NCBI GenBank assembly: GCA_003165115.1
Contig: PLSJ01000080.1
Span: 1 to 9,413 of the forward strand
Source of the DNA: Syntrophaceae bacterium
Lineage (GTDB): Bacteria; Desulfobacterota; Syntrophorhabdia; Syntrophorhabdales; WCHB1-27
Length of the DNA: 9,413 bases
Direction: 5' to 3'
This document shows, in pieces, positions 1 through 5,655 of this stretch. Under the pieces are notes generated by a model. That model was not told where the DNA came from and did not search any database. It was given only the letters and a program-made list of their open reading frames with translations. A program made the position numbers and the translations under genes. Positions within the stretch are counted from its first letter, which is position 1. Every line of letters begins with the position of its first letter.

Positions 1-133
1 GCCTCGAACGGGGAGGTGTTACCGCCATGTGACGGCAGGCGCGGGCGCGAGTAACCGGTCAAGCCAGGGTAAGCGGCACAATGGGCGACGAGAAATGAGC
101 GCACCGGGAATCGCTGATTCACGAAAGACCTGC
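1..133. other. Left-edge sequence without an assigned gene
   Basis: I see no convincing gene here. One forward frame is open from base 1 to a TAA at 52-54 and could be the tail of an upstream gene, but it is too short to judge. The 10-mer ACAATGGGCG occurs at 78-87 and again at 158-167, exactly 80 bp apart and overlapping the modE -10 region; this may be coincidence. Confidence 0.3.
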
Positions 134-162
134 TTGACAGGTCCGCAGCTATCCGTTACAAT
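134..162 (+). promoter_or_regulatory. Sigma70-type promoter of modE
   Basis: A consensus -35 box TTGACA (134-139) and a near-consensus -10 box TACAAT (157-162) are separated by exactly 17 bp. The expected transcription start falls about 7 bp past the -10 box, at or next to the ATG at 169. The modE mRNA would then be leaderless or nearly so, and no Shine-Dalgarno sequence is visible. No full CGTTATAT-type operator overlaps this promoter, so modE itself looks constitutive. Confidence 0.72.
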
Positions 163-168
163 GGGCGC

Positions 169-510
169 ATGTCGACGAATTCATTGAAAATCGCCTATAA
201 AGTCTGGCTTGACTGCAACGGGAAGGCCTTTGGTGAGGGACCGGACAGGTTGTTGCAGAGGATCGAGGCGGCCGGGTCGCTGCACAAGGCCGCCGCCGAC
301 ATGAAGATGTCTTACAGGAAAGCCTGGCTCATGCTCCAGGCCATGGAGCGGAGGCTCGGATTTACCTTGCTTGAACGGAAGGTGGGCGGTGTCTCCGGGG
401 GAGGCTCACGGCTCACGCCGGAAGCGCGTGACTTCATGAAGCGTTATGAGGCCTTCAGACGGGAAGTCGAAGAATCGCTCGAGGAAATCTGTCGCACGCA
501 CTTCGGGTGA
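169..510 (+). CDS. modE: ModE-type DNA-binding protein without a molybdate domain
   Basis: This 113-aa protein matches the N-terminal winged-helix domain of ModE, the molybdate-dependent regulator that in E. coli represses modABC. The opening LKIAYKVWLD, the FGEGPDRLLQ stretch and the helix-turn-helix around residues 36-60 (GSLHKAAADMKMSYRKAWL) are typical, and RLTPEARDF near residue 81 matches the LysR-like wing. Full ModE has about 260 residues with two C-terminal TOBE (molbindin) domains; here the protein ends after the DNA-binding and helical dimerisation part. Metal sensing must then come from elsewhere, perhaps from the Mop protein encoded convergently at 674-883. ATG 169 is chosen because it lies where the promoter predicts transcription to start. 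TTG at 184 is an alternative giving a protein five residues shorter. It is the obvious candidate to bind the ModE-like operators in this window (inference). Confidence 0.85.
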   Translation: MSTNSLKIAYKVWLDCNGKAFGEGPDRLLQRIEAAGSLHKAAADMKMSYRKAWLMLQAMERRLGFTLLERKVGGVSGGGSRLTPEARDFMKRYEAFRREVEESLEEICRTHFG

Positions 511-554
511 AGACAAGGCAATCATCAGCGCACAACCTGTCCCTGTACATTATT

Positions 555-572
555 CCGTGTAAACCCACACGG
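555..572. other. Small hairpin downstream of modE
   Basis: CCGTGT-AAACCC-ACACGG forms a 6-bp stem with a 6-nt loop, 45 bases after the modE stop codon. No T-tract follows, so it is at most part of a composite termination region with the large palindrome just downstream. Confidence 0.35.
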
Positions 573-584
573 TGCTCAGAATAT

Positions 585-634
585 CTCTGCGGCACAAACG
601 TGCAAGAGATCTCATGCCCGTTTGTGCCGCAGAG
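585..634. repeat. 50-bp near-perfect palindrome between convergent modE and mop
   Basis: A 16-bp arm at 585-600 (CTCTGCGGCACAAACG) is repeated perfectly inverted at 619-634. The 18-bp centre is itself almost palindromic: GCA/TGC pairs flank a central GAGATCTC at 606-613. Only the pairs T601/C618 and A605/A614 fail, so 23 of 25 pairs match across the dyad. It lies between two convergent genes and could end transcription from both sides by RNA structure, but there is no U-tract on either side. A repetitive extragenic palindrome or a dimeric protein site is also possible. Confidence 0.9.
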
Positions 635-673
635 TCACTACCTTCCGGGAATCGACCGCGGCTGCACCCGCAG

Positions 674-883
674 TTAATCGATCGCGATCATGACGTTGCT
701 CGCCTTGACGACTGCGTATACCGGCGATCCCTGGGCGAGCTTCAGTTGCTCCGCGGACGTCTTCGTGATGATGGAGACCACTTCGGCCCCTCCGGGAAGC
801 TCGACGACGATCTCGGAATTCACCGCGCCGTGGCTCACACTCTTCACCTTGCCCTTCAATACGTTTCTCGCGCTTATTTTCAT
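674..883 (-). CDS. mop: Single-domain molbindin (Mop/TOBE)
   Basis: This 69-aa protein has the full length and pattern of a Mop molbindin: MKISARNVLKGKVKSV at the start, VNSEIVVELPGG in the middle and VYAVVKASNVMIAID at the end. Mop proteins oligomerise (usually hexamers of 7-kDa chains) and bind molybdate or tungstate at subunit interfaces, acting as a cytoplasmic store or buffer. The same fold forms the sensing part of full-length ModE. The ATG at 881-883 has a strong Shine-Dalgarno (GGAGG, minus strand, 889-893). The gene is downstream of and co-directional with the porin, 97 bp from its stop codon, so it may be read from the porin promoter or from a weak promoter of its own. Pairing with a domain-less ModE suggests that together they replace a normal ModE; this is inference. 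Confidence 0.88.
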   Translation of the reverse strand: MKISARNVLKGKVKSVSHGAVNSEIVVELPGGAEVVSIITKTSAEQLKLAQGSPVYAVVKASNVMIAID

Positions 884-928
884 ACTAGCCTCCAGGTTTG
901 TTATTTCCTCACCTCAATCTGCGAAGGT

Positions 929-956
929 ATTCTAATACCCGCACGACAAAATGCAA
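929..956 (-). promoter_or_regulatory. Possible promoter of mop
   Basis: On the minus strand TTGCAT (956-951) and TAGAAT (934-929) are 16 bp apart, a plausible weak sigma70 promoter upstream of mop. The -10 sits inside a 14-bp inverted repeat GGTATT-CT-AATACC (926-939), which could be an operator. No CGTTATAT-type site is present. Confidence 0.3.
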
Positions 957-980
957 GGGCCGTCTGCCTCCGGGAGAAAA

Positions 981-2645
981 TCAGAATGGATAATAGCGGA
1001 AACAGGCCACCACGGTGTTCATCGTCAGGTTGCGCAGGCCGAAGACGTCGACGCGCGTATAGGCATCGGTCAGGCCGACGTTCATCAGGCCGAGCTTGCC
1101 TTTGTACAGGGAATACCAGCCCCCGACGATGATCTGTTCGACGGCGGAGGCCTGCGCGAGCGCAGAGCTTGCCGCGTTGCCCTCGAACTCCAGACCCAGG
1201 GGGGCGTAGGCGGCGGCGGCGAAACCTCCCGTTGTGCCTCTGGAGGAATAGATATCCCTGCTCGATGCCCTTTCCACGCCCGCGTACGCAAATACATCGA
1301 GGCGGCTTGTGGGATGGGCGACCAGGCCCATGAGGCCCTGGAATTCCGTTATAGGATTGAGCTTGCCGGTGACGGGATTGACCACGGCATCGAAAAGCCC
1401 TGATGCTCCGTAGCGGCCGTTGCCCTGGCCGTAGAGGAAGTCGGCCTGGAATTCGACCAGCTTCGGCACGATCGGCAAGAGCATCCCGGCGCCCCCGCTC
1501 AGGCCGAAGCTCGTGTTGTTGCTGTGGACGCCGTTGACGAGGGTCCTGTCCGTAAAGAAGCGGCCCAAGCCGTAGACCTCGAAGTGACCGAAGCCGGAGT
1601 CGAAGGCAACCTTGGCCGCGATGTCGGGGTACTGGTCCAGGGACAGGCTGCCTGCGCCGCCTCCCGTGGGCAGGTTGGAGGCATTCGTGATGCTGACGTC
1701 ATAAAAGGCATTCCCCGGGCGAAGGAGCGCGCCTGTATAGTTGGCGGCGCCGGCCGGCACCGTGGTCGAGAGTCCCCCTGCGGTGACGATCGCCTGAGGC
1801 GATTCGAGGGACAGACCGGCCCACACGCCGCCGCCGAAGTCCTTGACCAGGCGTATCTGCGGGTTTCGCGTGTAGGTGAAGCCGGGGAGGTAGGTGTTGT
1901 CGATGACCATGGGCAGGTTCTCTTTGCGCGCGATTATGCCTTCCTTGTTCATGGTGATCAAGCTAAATGCCTGGCCTGCCAGGAAGTGCCAGCCGCTCTT
2001 CGAGTCATAGGCCGCAAATGCTTGGCGGAGGCAGGGATAATAGCCGTTGGTCCCCTGGGAGTTGGTCGAGCTTATCCCCGCGCCGCCGAGGAAATCGATC
2101 TCGATATAGGACGAGAGCGCCGCGTAGTCCTCCTGGCCCTCGGTGAGGAGGGAGAGGCGCGTCGCGCGCGCCGAACCGCGCAGCTCGTTCATGTGATAGT
2201 TCGGGTTGTTCGGCAGCGGAACGCCTCCGGCGCCGATGTTCCACTTTGAGTTGGTGTCCGAGCCGGTGAAGCGGTCGCGATAGATACCGGCAAGCGAGAG
2301 GTATCCGCCGAGGGTAACTTTCACGGCGGTGTTGGCGAACAGCGTCTTCCCCGCGCCCGGCTCGCTCGGGGCCTGAGCGGGCGCCGCAGCCGCGGAGGGA
2401 GCCGGCTGAGCCGCCCGGGCCTCCTGCGCCGCCTTAAGCGCGTCGAGCTGCTGCCTGAGGGCGTTGATCTGCTCCTGACTTTGCTGCTGAAGGCTCTTGA
2501 TCTGCTCCTGCAGGGAGTCGACCGTCGGCGTGGACTGGGCCCGGGCCGGACCCGCCAGCGTAAGCAGAAGACAGCAGCATCCGACAACGAACACCGACAG
2601 CATTTGCGGGACGCGACGTGCCGCACCGCACATCCATGTTTTCAT
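981..2645 (-). CDS. Outer-membrane porin with N-terminal coiled coil
   Basis: The ATG at 2645 gives a 554-aa precursor. A signal peptide covers residues 1 to about 36, with a hydrophobic core and a cut near PARA|QS. A glutamine-rich coiled coil follows at about residues 40-80 (DSLQEQIKSLQQQ and similar). Next come an Ala/Pro-rich linker and a Gly/aromatic-rich region of alternating strands that ends in phenylalanine (FRYYPF), the usual signature of an outer-membrane beta-barrel. The layout resembles trimeric DcaP-like porins, where the coiled coil projects into the periplasm. This start is preferred over in-frame starts up to 2819 because it has an AGAGGAGGT-like Shine-Dalgarno about 6-11 bases upstream and a proper signal peptide. 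Its promoter overlaps a ModE-type operator, so I infer a role in letting molybdate or tungstate cross the outer membrane under metal limitation. Substrate is not shown by sequence. Confidence 0.85.
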   Translation of the reverse strand: MKTWMCGAARRVPQMLSVFVVGCCCLLLTLAGPARAQSTPTVDSLQEQIKSLQQQSQEQINALRQQLDALKAAQEARAAQPAPSAAAAPAQAPSEPGAGKTLFANTAVKVTLGGYLSLAGIYRDRFTGSDTNSKWNIGAGGVPLPNNPNYHMNELRGSARATRLSLLTEGQEDYAALSSYIEIDFLGGAGISSTNSQGTNGYYPCLRQAFAAYDSKSGWHFLAGQAFSLITMNKEGIIARKENLPMVIDNTYLPGFTYTRNPQIRLVKDFGGGVWAGLSLESPQAIVTAGGLSTTVPAGAANYTGALLRPGNAFYDVSITNASNLPTGGGAGSLSLDQYPDIAAKVAFDSGFGHFEVYGLGRFFTDRTLVNGVHSNNTSFGLSGGAGMLLPIVPKLVEFQADFLYGQGNGRYGASGLFDAVVNPVTGKLNPITEFQGLMGLVAHPTSRLDVFAYAGVERASSRDIYSSRGTTGGFAAAAYAPLGLEFEGNAASSALAQASAVEQIIVGGWYSLYKGKLGLMNVGLTDAYTRVDVFGLRNLTMNTVVACFRYYPF

Positions 2646-2773
2646 TCCTGGACCTCCTCTATTGAATTTTGTTTCTTGGCGTCCAGTTTCCATGGTTCGG
2701 TGAGCAAACAACTCTATGGTGGTCGTGTGAGGCACCGGGTTTCGTGCCTGGGCGCACTCCGCGTGCAGCGGTG

Positions 2774-2797
2774 TGTTATATACGAGAGAGAATAACA
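2774..2797. promoter_or_regulatory. Weak second ModE-like site near the porin start of transcription
   Basis: TGTTATAT-N8-GAATAACA matches the CGTTATAT-N8-ATATAACG pattern at 12 of 16 positions, 7 in the left half and 5 in the right. It lies 28 bp centre to centre from the stronger site at 2802-2825, at about the predicted porin transcription start. It could be a cooperative second site, or chance in an AT-rich stretch. Confidence 0.35.
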
Positions 2798-2801
2798 ATA
2801 A

Positions 2802-2833
2802 CATTGTATATGGCGGCATATAACGATAGTCAA
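2802..2833 (-). promoter_or_regulatory. Porin promoter interwoven with ModE-type operator (site A)
   Basis: On the minus strand TTGACT (2833-2828), a 17-bp spacer and TATACA (2810-2805) form a sigma70 promoter. The inverted repeat CGTTATAT-N8-ATACAATG (2825-2802) begins 2 bp after the -35 box and covers the -10 box; it matches the ideal palindrome at 14 of 16 positions. A bound dimer would block RNA polymerase, so repression is the likely mode. Expected transcription start is near 2798, giving a leader of about 150 nt. Confidence 0.75.
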
Positions 2834-2917
2834 GCTTGCAGCATTATTTTTTTGATCCGGCCGTTTGGAGCCAGGCTGCGGCTTGATCGGATGCCCGCCG
2901 GAGAGGGGCAAACCGCA

Positions 2918-2949
2918 TTGACTATCGTTGTGGTCAGTATTATATAACG
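2918..2949 (+). promoter_or_regulatory. modA1 promoter interwoven with ModE-type operator (site B)
   Basis: TTGACT (2918-2923), a 17-bp spacer and TATATA (2941-2946) form a promoter facing modA copy 1. The operator CGTTGTGG-N8-ATATAACG (2926-2949) has a perfect right half and a degenerate left half (5 of 8). It begins 2 bp after the -35 box, the same geometry as site A on the other strand. Sites A and B lie 124 bp apart in the divergent porin/modA1 region. Confidence 0.75.
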
Positions 2950-3054
2950 CAAAGGCACAAGCGAATACGGGGGAGACGGAAAACGGGACCTCCGGATGGC
3001 TGCAATCGAAAGACGTGACTCATGAACCCATACGTTTCTGTTGAGGAGGAAGCA

Positions 3055-3804
3055 ATGAAGAAAACAGTGGGATCTTTACTCGTCCTCTCTCTCGTTCTTC
3101 TTTTCACGGTCTCGGCTATCGCGGCCGACATTAACCTGTCCGTCGCCGCCAGCCTCAGGGAGGTGGTCACCGAACTCTCCGACGGTTTTGCGAAAAGCAA
3201 CCCCGGCGTCCGGTTCCAGACCAACTTGGGCGCGTCGGGGGCGCTCGCCAAACAGATCGAGAACGGCGCTCCGGCCGATATGTTCTTTTCCGCCAACGTG
3301 GAGTGGATGGACTACCTGAAGGCAAGAAGGCTGCTCGACGAGAAAAGCGTGAGCACGTTCGCGTACAACGTACTCGTGTTCGTGGGCAAGCCCGGATTGA
3401 AGATAACCAGACTGCAGGATGTGGTCAAACTGGACAAGACCGCCATCGGCAGTCCGAACAGCGTGCCGGCCGGTGAGTATGCGATGGACGCGCTCAAGAA
3501 AGAGGGTATAGACAAGCAATTGGAGAACAAGCTGATTATGGCAAGGGATGTCCGTGAATGCCTGATGTACGCCGACCGGGGCGAAGTCGACGGCGCCTTC
3601 GTCTACAAGACCGATGCCGAGGAGATGGCCCGGAATGTGAAGATCCGCTTCAGTGTGCCGCAGGACCTCTACCCCCGAGTAACCTATCCGATGGCGCTCA
3701 CGGTCGGGGGCAGCAAGAAGCCGGAGGCGGTCGCATTTTTCAGGTTCCTCCAGTCCGGCGAGGCAAAGCGCGTTCTCGAGAAACATGGTTTCGTCGTGAA
3801 ATAG
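3055..3804 (+). CDS. modA: Molybdate/tungstate-binding periplasmic protein, copy 1
   Basis: This 249-aa ModA-family protein has a Sec signal peptide at residues 1 to about 24 (MKKTVGSLLVLSLVLLF, cut near AIAA|D) and then the oxyanion-binding fold. The ligand-site pattern known from E. coli ModA is present: Ser in LSVAASLREV, Ser in GASGALAKQI, the loop SVPAGEYA, and Val and Tyr in VRECLMYADRGEVDGAFVYKTD. It would capture molybdate or tungstate in the periplasm for an ABC transporter, but no ModB or ModC gene lies here. ATG 3055 is chosen over 3022 because GAGGAGGA at 3043-3050 is an excellent ribosome-binding site and the signal peptide begins there. It is transcribed divergently from the porin and probably repressed through site B. 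It is a clear paralogue of modA copy 2 at 6570-7322. Confidence 0.92.
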   Translation: MKKTVGSLLVLSLVLLFTVSAIAADINLSVAASLREVVTELSDGFAKSNPGVRFQTNLGASGALAKQIENGAPADMFFSANVEWMDYLKARRLLDEKSVSTFAYNVLVFVGKPGLKITRLQDVVKLDKTAIGSPNSVPAGEYAMDALKKEGIDKQLENKLIMARDVRECLMYADRGEVDGAFVYKTDAEEMARNVKIRFSVPQDLYPRVTYPMALTVGGSKKPEAVAFFRFLQSGEAKRVLEKHGFVVK

Positions 3805-3890
3805 GCAACCATGTCCGGTTCTACCCCTGCCGGCTCGATGTCCCTGCCCGCCCGGTAGGCTCACTCGGGACCAGGAGCGGAGTTGCTTCC

Positions 3891-3916
3891 CTTCGCCTCT
3901 CAAAAGAGAGCGGAAG
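3891..3916 (+). terminator. Possible hairpin after modA1
   Basis: CTCTC-AAAA-GAGAG (3897-3910) is extended, after a 2x2 internal loop, by CTTC/GAAG (3891-3894 and 3913-3916). It follows modA1 by about 90 bases and precedes the next promoter. There is no real T-tract, so intrinsic termination is unproven. Confidence 0.3.
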
Positions 3917-3925
3917 AGATAATGC

Positions 3926-3958
3926 TTGAATCTTCGTTATATCTTATGGTATATAACG
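3926..3958 (+). promoter_or_regulatory. Promoter with perfect ModE-type operator (site C)
   Basis: TTGAAT (3926-3931), an 18-bp spacer and TATATA (3950-3955) form the promoter. The operator CGTTATAT-N8-ATATAACG (3935-3958) is a perfect palindrome in both half-sites and contains the -10 box. It faces the Cys-motif protein and the methyltransferase. Expected transcription start is near 3962. Confidence 0.78.
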
Positions 3959-3983
3959 ATAGTATTGTTACCGTGAGGAGACG

Positions 3984-4181
3984 ATGCCCTCAAGCGAGCC
4001 TGCTATTTTCCGCAAAGCGGTTTTCGGATGCCTCTCCTTGACCGCTTATGCCTTTGGCCCGTCAGCGAGCGGCCGGGAGGTTGGCTGCCCCTCCCTTCCG
4101 GCCCGCTCCTGCCCGGTGCCTTCAGCTACAATTATCACATGCCCCGTCACATGGTGTTTCCACGGATGCGGCGTGGTATGA
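3984..4181 (+). CDS. Doubtful 65-aa ORF first in the site C transcript
   Basis: I do not recognise this ORF. It begins 22 bases past the predicted transcription start and has a good ribosome-binding site (GAGGAG at 3975-3980, 3 bases from the ATG). The protein opens like a weak export signal (IFRKAVFGCLSLTAYAF) and then becomes rich in Cys, Pro and Ser (seven Cys in 65 residues) with no recognisable fold. The same DNA holds a hairpin (GGGAGG 4075-4080 pairing with CCTCCC 4090-4095, extended outward by GGCC/GGCC). It may be a small gene, a decayed gene, or a structured leader of the operon that happens to be open. The initiation signals are the main reason to list it. Confidence 0.25.
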   Translation: MPSSEPAIFRKAVFGCLSLTAYAFGPSASGREVGCPSLPARSCPVPSATIITCPVTWCFHGCGVV

Positions 4182-4215
4182 GAAAGAATGATGTCCCATC
4201 AGGAGGAGTAGCGTT

Positions 4216-4476
4216 ATGTCGAGGAATTACGGCAGGTGCCCTTTTTCGGGTACCGGCTGCAAGGAATGTCCGATCTACCGGGGGCGTCACTGCTATATCA
4301 AGGGACCGCACGGCGAGCCGCCGATGCCTGCCCCCACGCAGAAAGATGAGACGGATTGGATAGCGGGGTTCAACGATTTCTTCGACGACCTTAACGAAGG
4401 CTTCAGAAGAGGCATCAAGTTTTACGAAAGCATCATGTTCTATGATGCGGAAGATAAGGATAAGGCGAAGAAATGA
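4216..4476 (+). CDS. Small Cys-motif protein of unknown function
   Basis: This 86-aa soluble protein has an N-terminal cysteine cluster CX6CX2CX7C (Cys 8, 15, 18, 26; CPFSGTGCKECPIYRGRHCY), able in principle to bind zinc or an iron-sulfur cluster. A Pro-rich hinge and an acidic amphipathic helix follow at about residues 45-75 (WIAGFNDFFDDLNEGFRRG), and the C-terminus is charged. No signal peptide or membrane segment is seen. The ATG has a strong Shine-Dalgarno, AGGAGGAG at about 4201-4208. It lies upstream of and co-directional with the methyltransferase (128-bp gap) and downstream of the perfect ModE-type operator at 3935, so it is probably induced when molybdate or tungstate is scarce. I know of similar short CPF...C..C-type proteins in anaerobic proteobacteria, but no function I could assign. 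Confidence 0.8.
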   Translation: MSRNYGRCPFSGTGCKECPIYRGRHCYIKGPHGEPPMPAPTQKDETDWIAGFNDFFDDLNEGFRRGIKFYESIMFYDAEDKDKAKK

Positions 4477-4604
4477 GGAAGGTCCCGGCCCCTTCGCGGA
4501 GGTCAGGCGTGGACGGGCAGCACCGATGAAAACAGAAAAGGAATCGTACCCTTTACCGGACCGACATGCGCAGTTTTGCAGAATGACGGACTAAAAGGGG
4601 CTTT

Positions 4605-5501
4605 ATGGAACAGGTTGAAAGACAGGCCAAATCGGAACGAACCGAATTACCGTGCAGGATTGTCAAAAGGAAGCACGACGCCGGTGCTTCCCCCGGTGGT
4701 GCGCGTGGAGTCACCAGTCGTCTTTTCTGGGAGGAACAGGCCAACGCCTCTCCTCATCCCTTCAGGGAGGATGTCCTTTCATTTACGGAGGCTGTCAGCG
4801 GAATTATAGAAGAAAGGTGTCTTTCGATAAAGGGCGCGAAGATACTCGATATAGGCTGCGGCACGGGTGCTTTCGCCCTTCCTCTCGCCTTGGAGGGGGC
4901 TTCCGTGACGGCCCTGGACATCTCTGAAAACATGTTGAAGCGGCTCACCGCGGAAGCCCGGCACCGGGGCATCCATGGAGCAGAGACCATCAGGGCTTCA
5001 TGGAAGAAGATAGACCCCCATAATGCGGGTCTGTCAGGACGCTTCGACGTGGTCCTGTCCGCCTGGTCGATAGCCGTAGAGACGAAAAAGGATATCCTGA
5101 AAATGGAAGAATGCTCAAAACAATGGTGTATCTGCATAGCCTCGGGAAAAGTACGGCGTGATGCCCTATGCGAACAGATACTCCGCACATTTCGCGCACC
5201 ATTGAACCCGATACCCGATATCCGGAAAATCCGGGAAGCGCTTGAAGACCTGGGGCGCACCTTTTCCTATGAGTCCTTTGCCGTCACCGAAAGAGAGAAG
5301 CAAACTCCGCTTCAGCTTGCCGAGGGGGTGGCCAAACGCCTGGCGGCCTCGGGAAAAATACCGAACGGGCCTCGCATCCTGGCGACAGTTTTCGCGCTGT
5401 GCAACGGGTACGCAGGGAGCGAGAGCGCCATCGAGTGCGAGATGAGCGCCGACACGGGCATTCTTATGTGGAGGACGGACAGGGCACATTATGAGGATTG
5501 A
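4605..5501 (+). CDS. Class I SAM-dependent methyltransferase
   Basis: This 298-aa protein carries the Rossmann methyltransferase core. Motif I (ILDIGCGTGAFALPLA) is at residues 80-95 and binds S-adenosylmethionine. The acidic residue that contacts the ribose is D105 in VTALDIS, and FDVVLSAWSI at about 147-156 is motif IV. The C-terminal third (from about residue 165, with several cysteines) would set substrate specificity and is not recognisable to me. No signal peptide is present, so it is cytoplasmic. ATG 4605 has a modest AGGGG Shine-Dalgarno 4 bases upstream. It follows the Cys-motif gene and probably shares the site C promoter. It ends 154 bp before the convergent modD stop. Substrate unknown: a metabolite, a metal ligand or a protein are all possible. 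The link to molybdenum metabolism rests only on context. Confidence 0.85.
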   Translation: MEQVERQAKSERTELPCRIVKRKHDAGASPGGARGVTSRLFWEEQANASPHPFREDVLSFTEAVSGIIEERCLSIKGAKILDIGCGTGAFALPLALEGASVTALDISENMLKRLTAEARHRGIHGAETIRASWKKIDPHNAGLSGRFDVVLSAWSIAVETKKDILKMEECSKQWCICIASGKVRRDALCEQILRTFRAPLNPIPDIRKIREALEDLGRTFSYESFAVTEREKQTPLQLAEGVAKRLAASGKIPNGPRILATVFALCNGYAGSESAIECEMSADTGILMWRTDRAHYED

Positions 5502-5585
5502 GGTCGCTTCCCGCATGTGCCTTTGGCGTAAGGGGTCATTTCTCTTGTCATCTTTGCAGGAGGGCCGTGAGCCGTGCCCCAAGAA

Positions 5586-5652
5586 ATGATGAGCACAAAG
5601 GAAGCAGCCCGGTATCCGGGGATTCACGAGAAACATATATACGCCCTGATCG
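5586..5652 (+). pseudogene. Remnant N-terminus of an excisionase-type HTH regulator
   Basis: Reading from ATG 5586 or 5589 gives MSTKEAARYPGIHEKHIYALI, which matches the start of MerR/excisionase-like (HTH_17) DNA-binding domains of the form STKEAAxYLGIHEKxIYALI. Regulators of this kind can be fused to a periplasmic-binding-protein-like domain. After about residue 22 the match stops, at the point where the sequence becomes the complement of the modD 3' end. The frame continues only to a TGA at 5721-5723. No proper ribosome-binding site is near (AGGAGGG lies about 21 bases away), and Leu of the usual YLGIHEK is Pro here. I read it as a truncated fragment left by a deletion or rearrangement that brought modD next to it. 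Confidence 0.6.
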
Positions 5653-5655
5653 GCC

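Noticed and set aside
1524..2249. Long forward open frame opposite the porin
   Set aside because: It is antisense to a well-supported porin, has no family features and is explained by the high GC of the opposite strand.
2646..2819. N-terminal extension of the porin up to 2819
   Set aside because: The extension runs past the predicted transcription start near 2798 and puts 58 residues before a clear signal peptide; ATG 2645 has its own strong ribosome-binding site.
3022..3054. Upstream modA1 start at 3022
   Set aside because: It would add 11 charged residues before the signal peptide and would overlap the ribosome-binding site that serves ATG 3055.
3076..3903. Minus-strand open frame opposite modA1
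   Set aside because: Shadow of modA1 with no recognisable protein features.
4526..4594. 22-codon ORF just before the methyltransferase
   Set aside because: No good ribosome-binding site and no recognisable leader-peptide pattern; too short to support.
5608..5620. CCCGG-TAT-CCGGG hairpin as terminator between the methyltransferase and modD
   Set aside because: Short stem, 3-nt loop, no T-tract in either direction, and it lies within the HTH remnant coding sequence.
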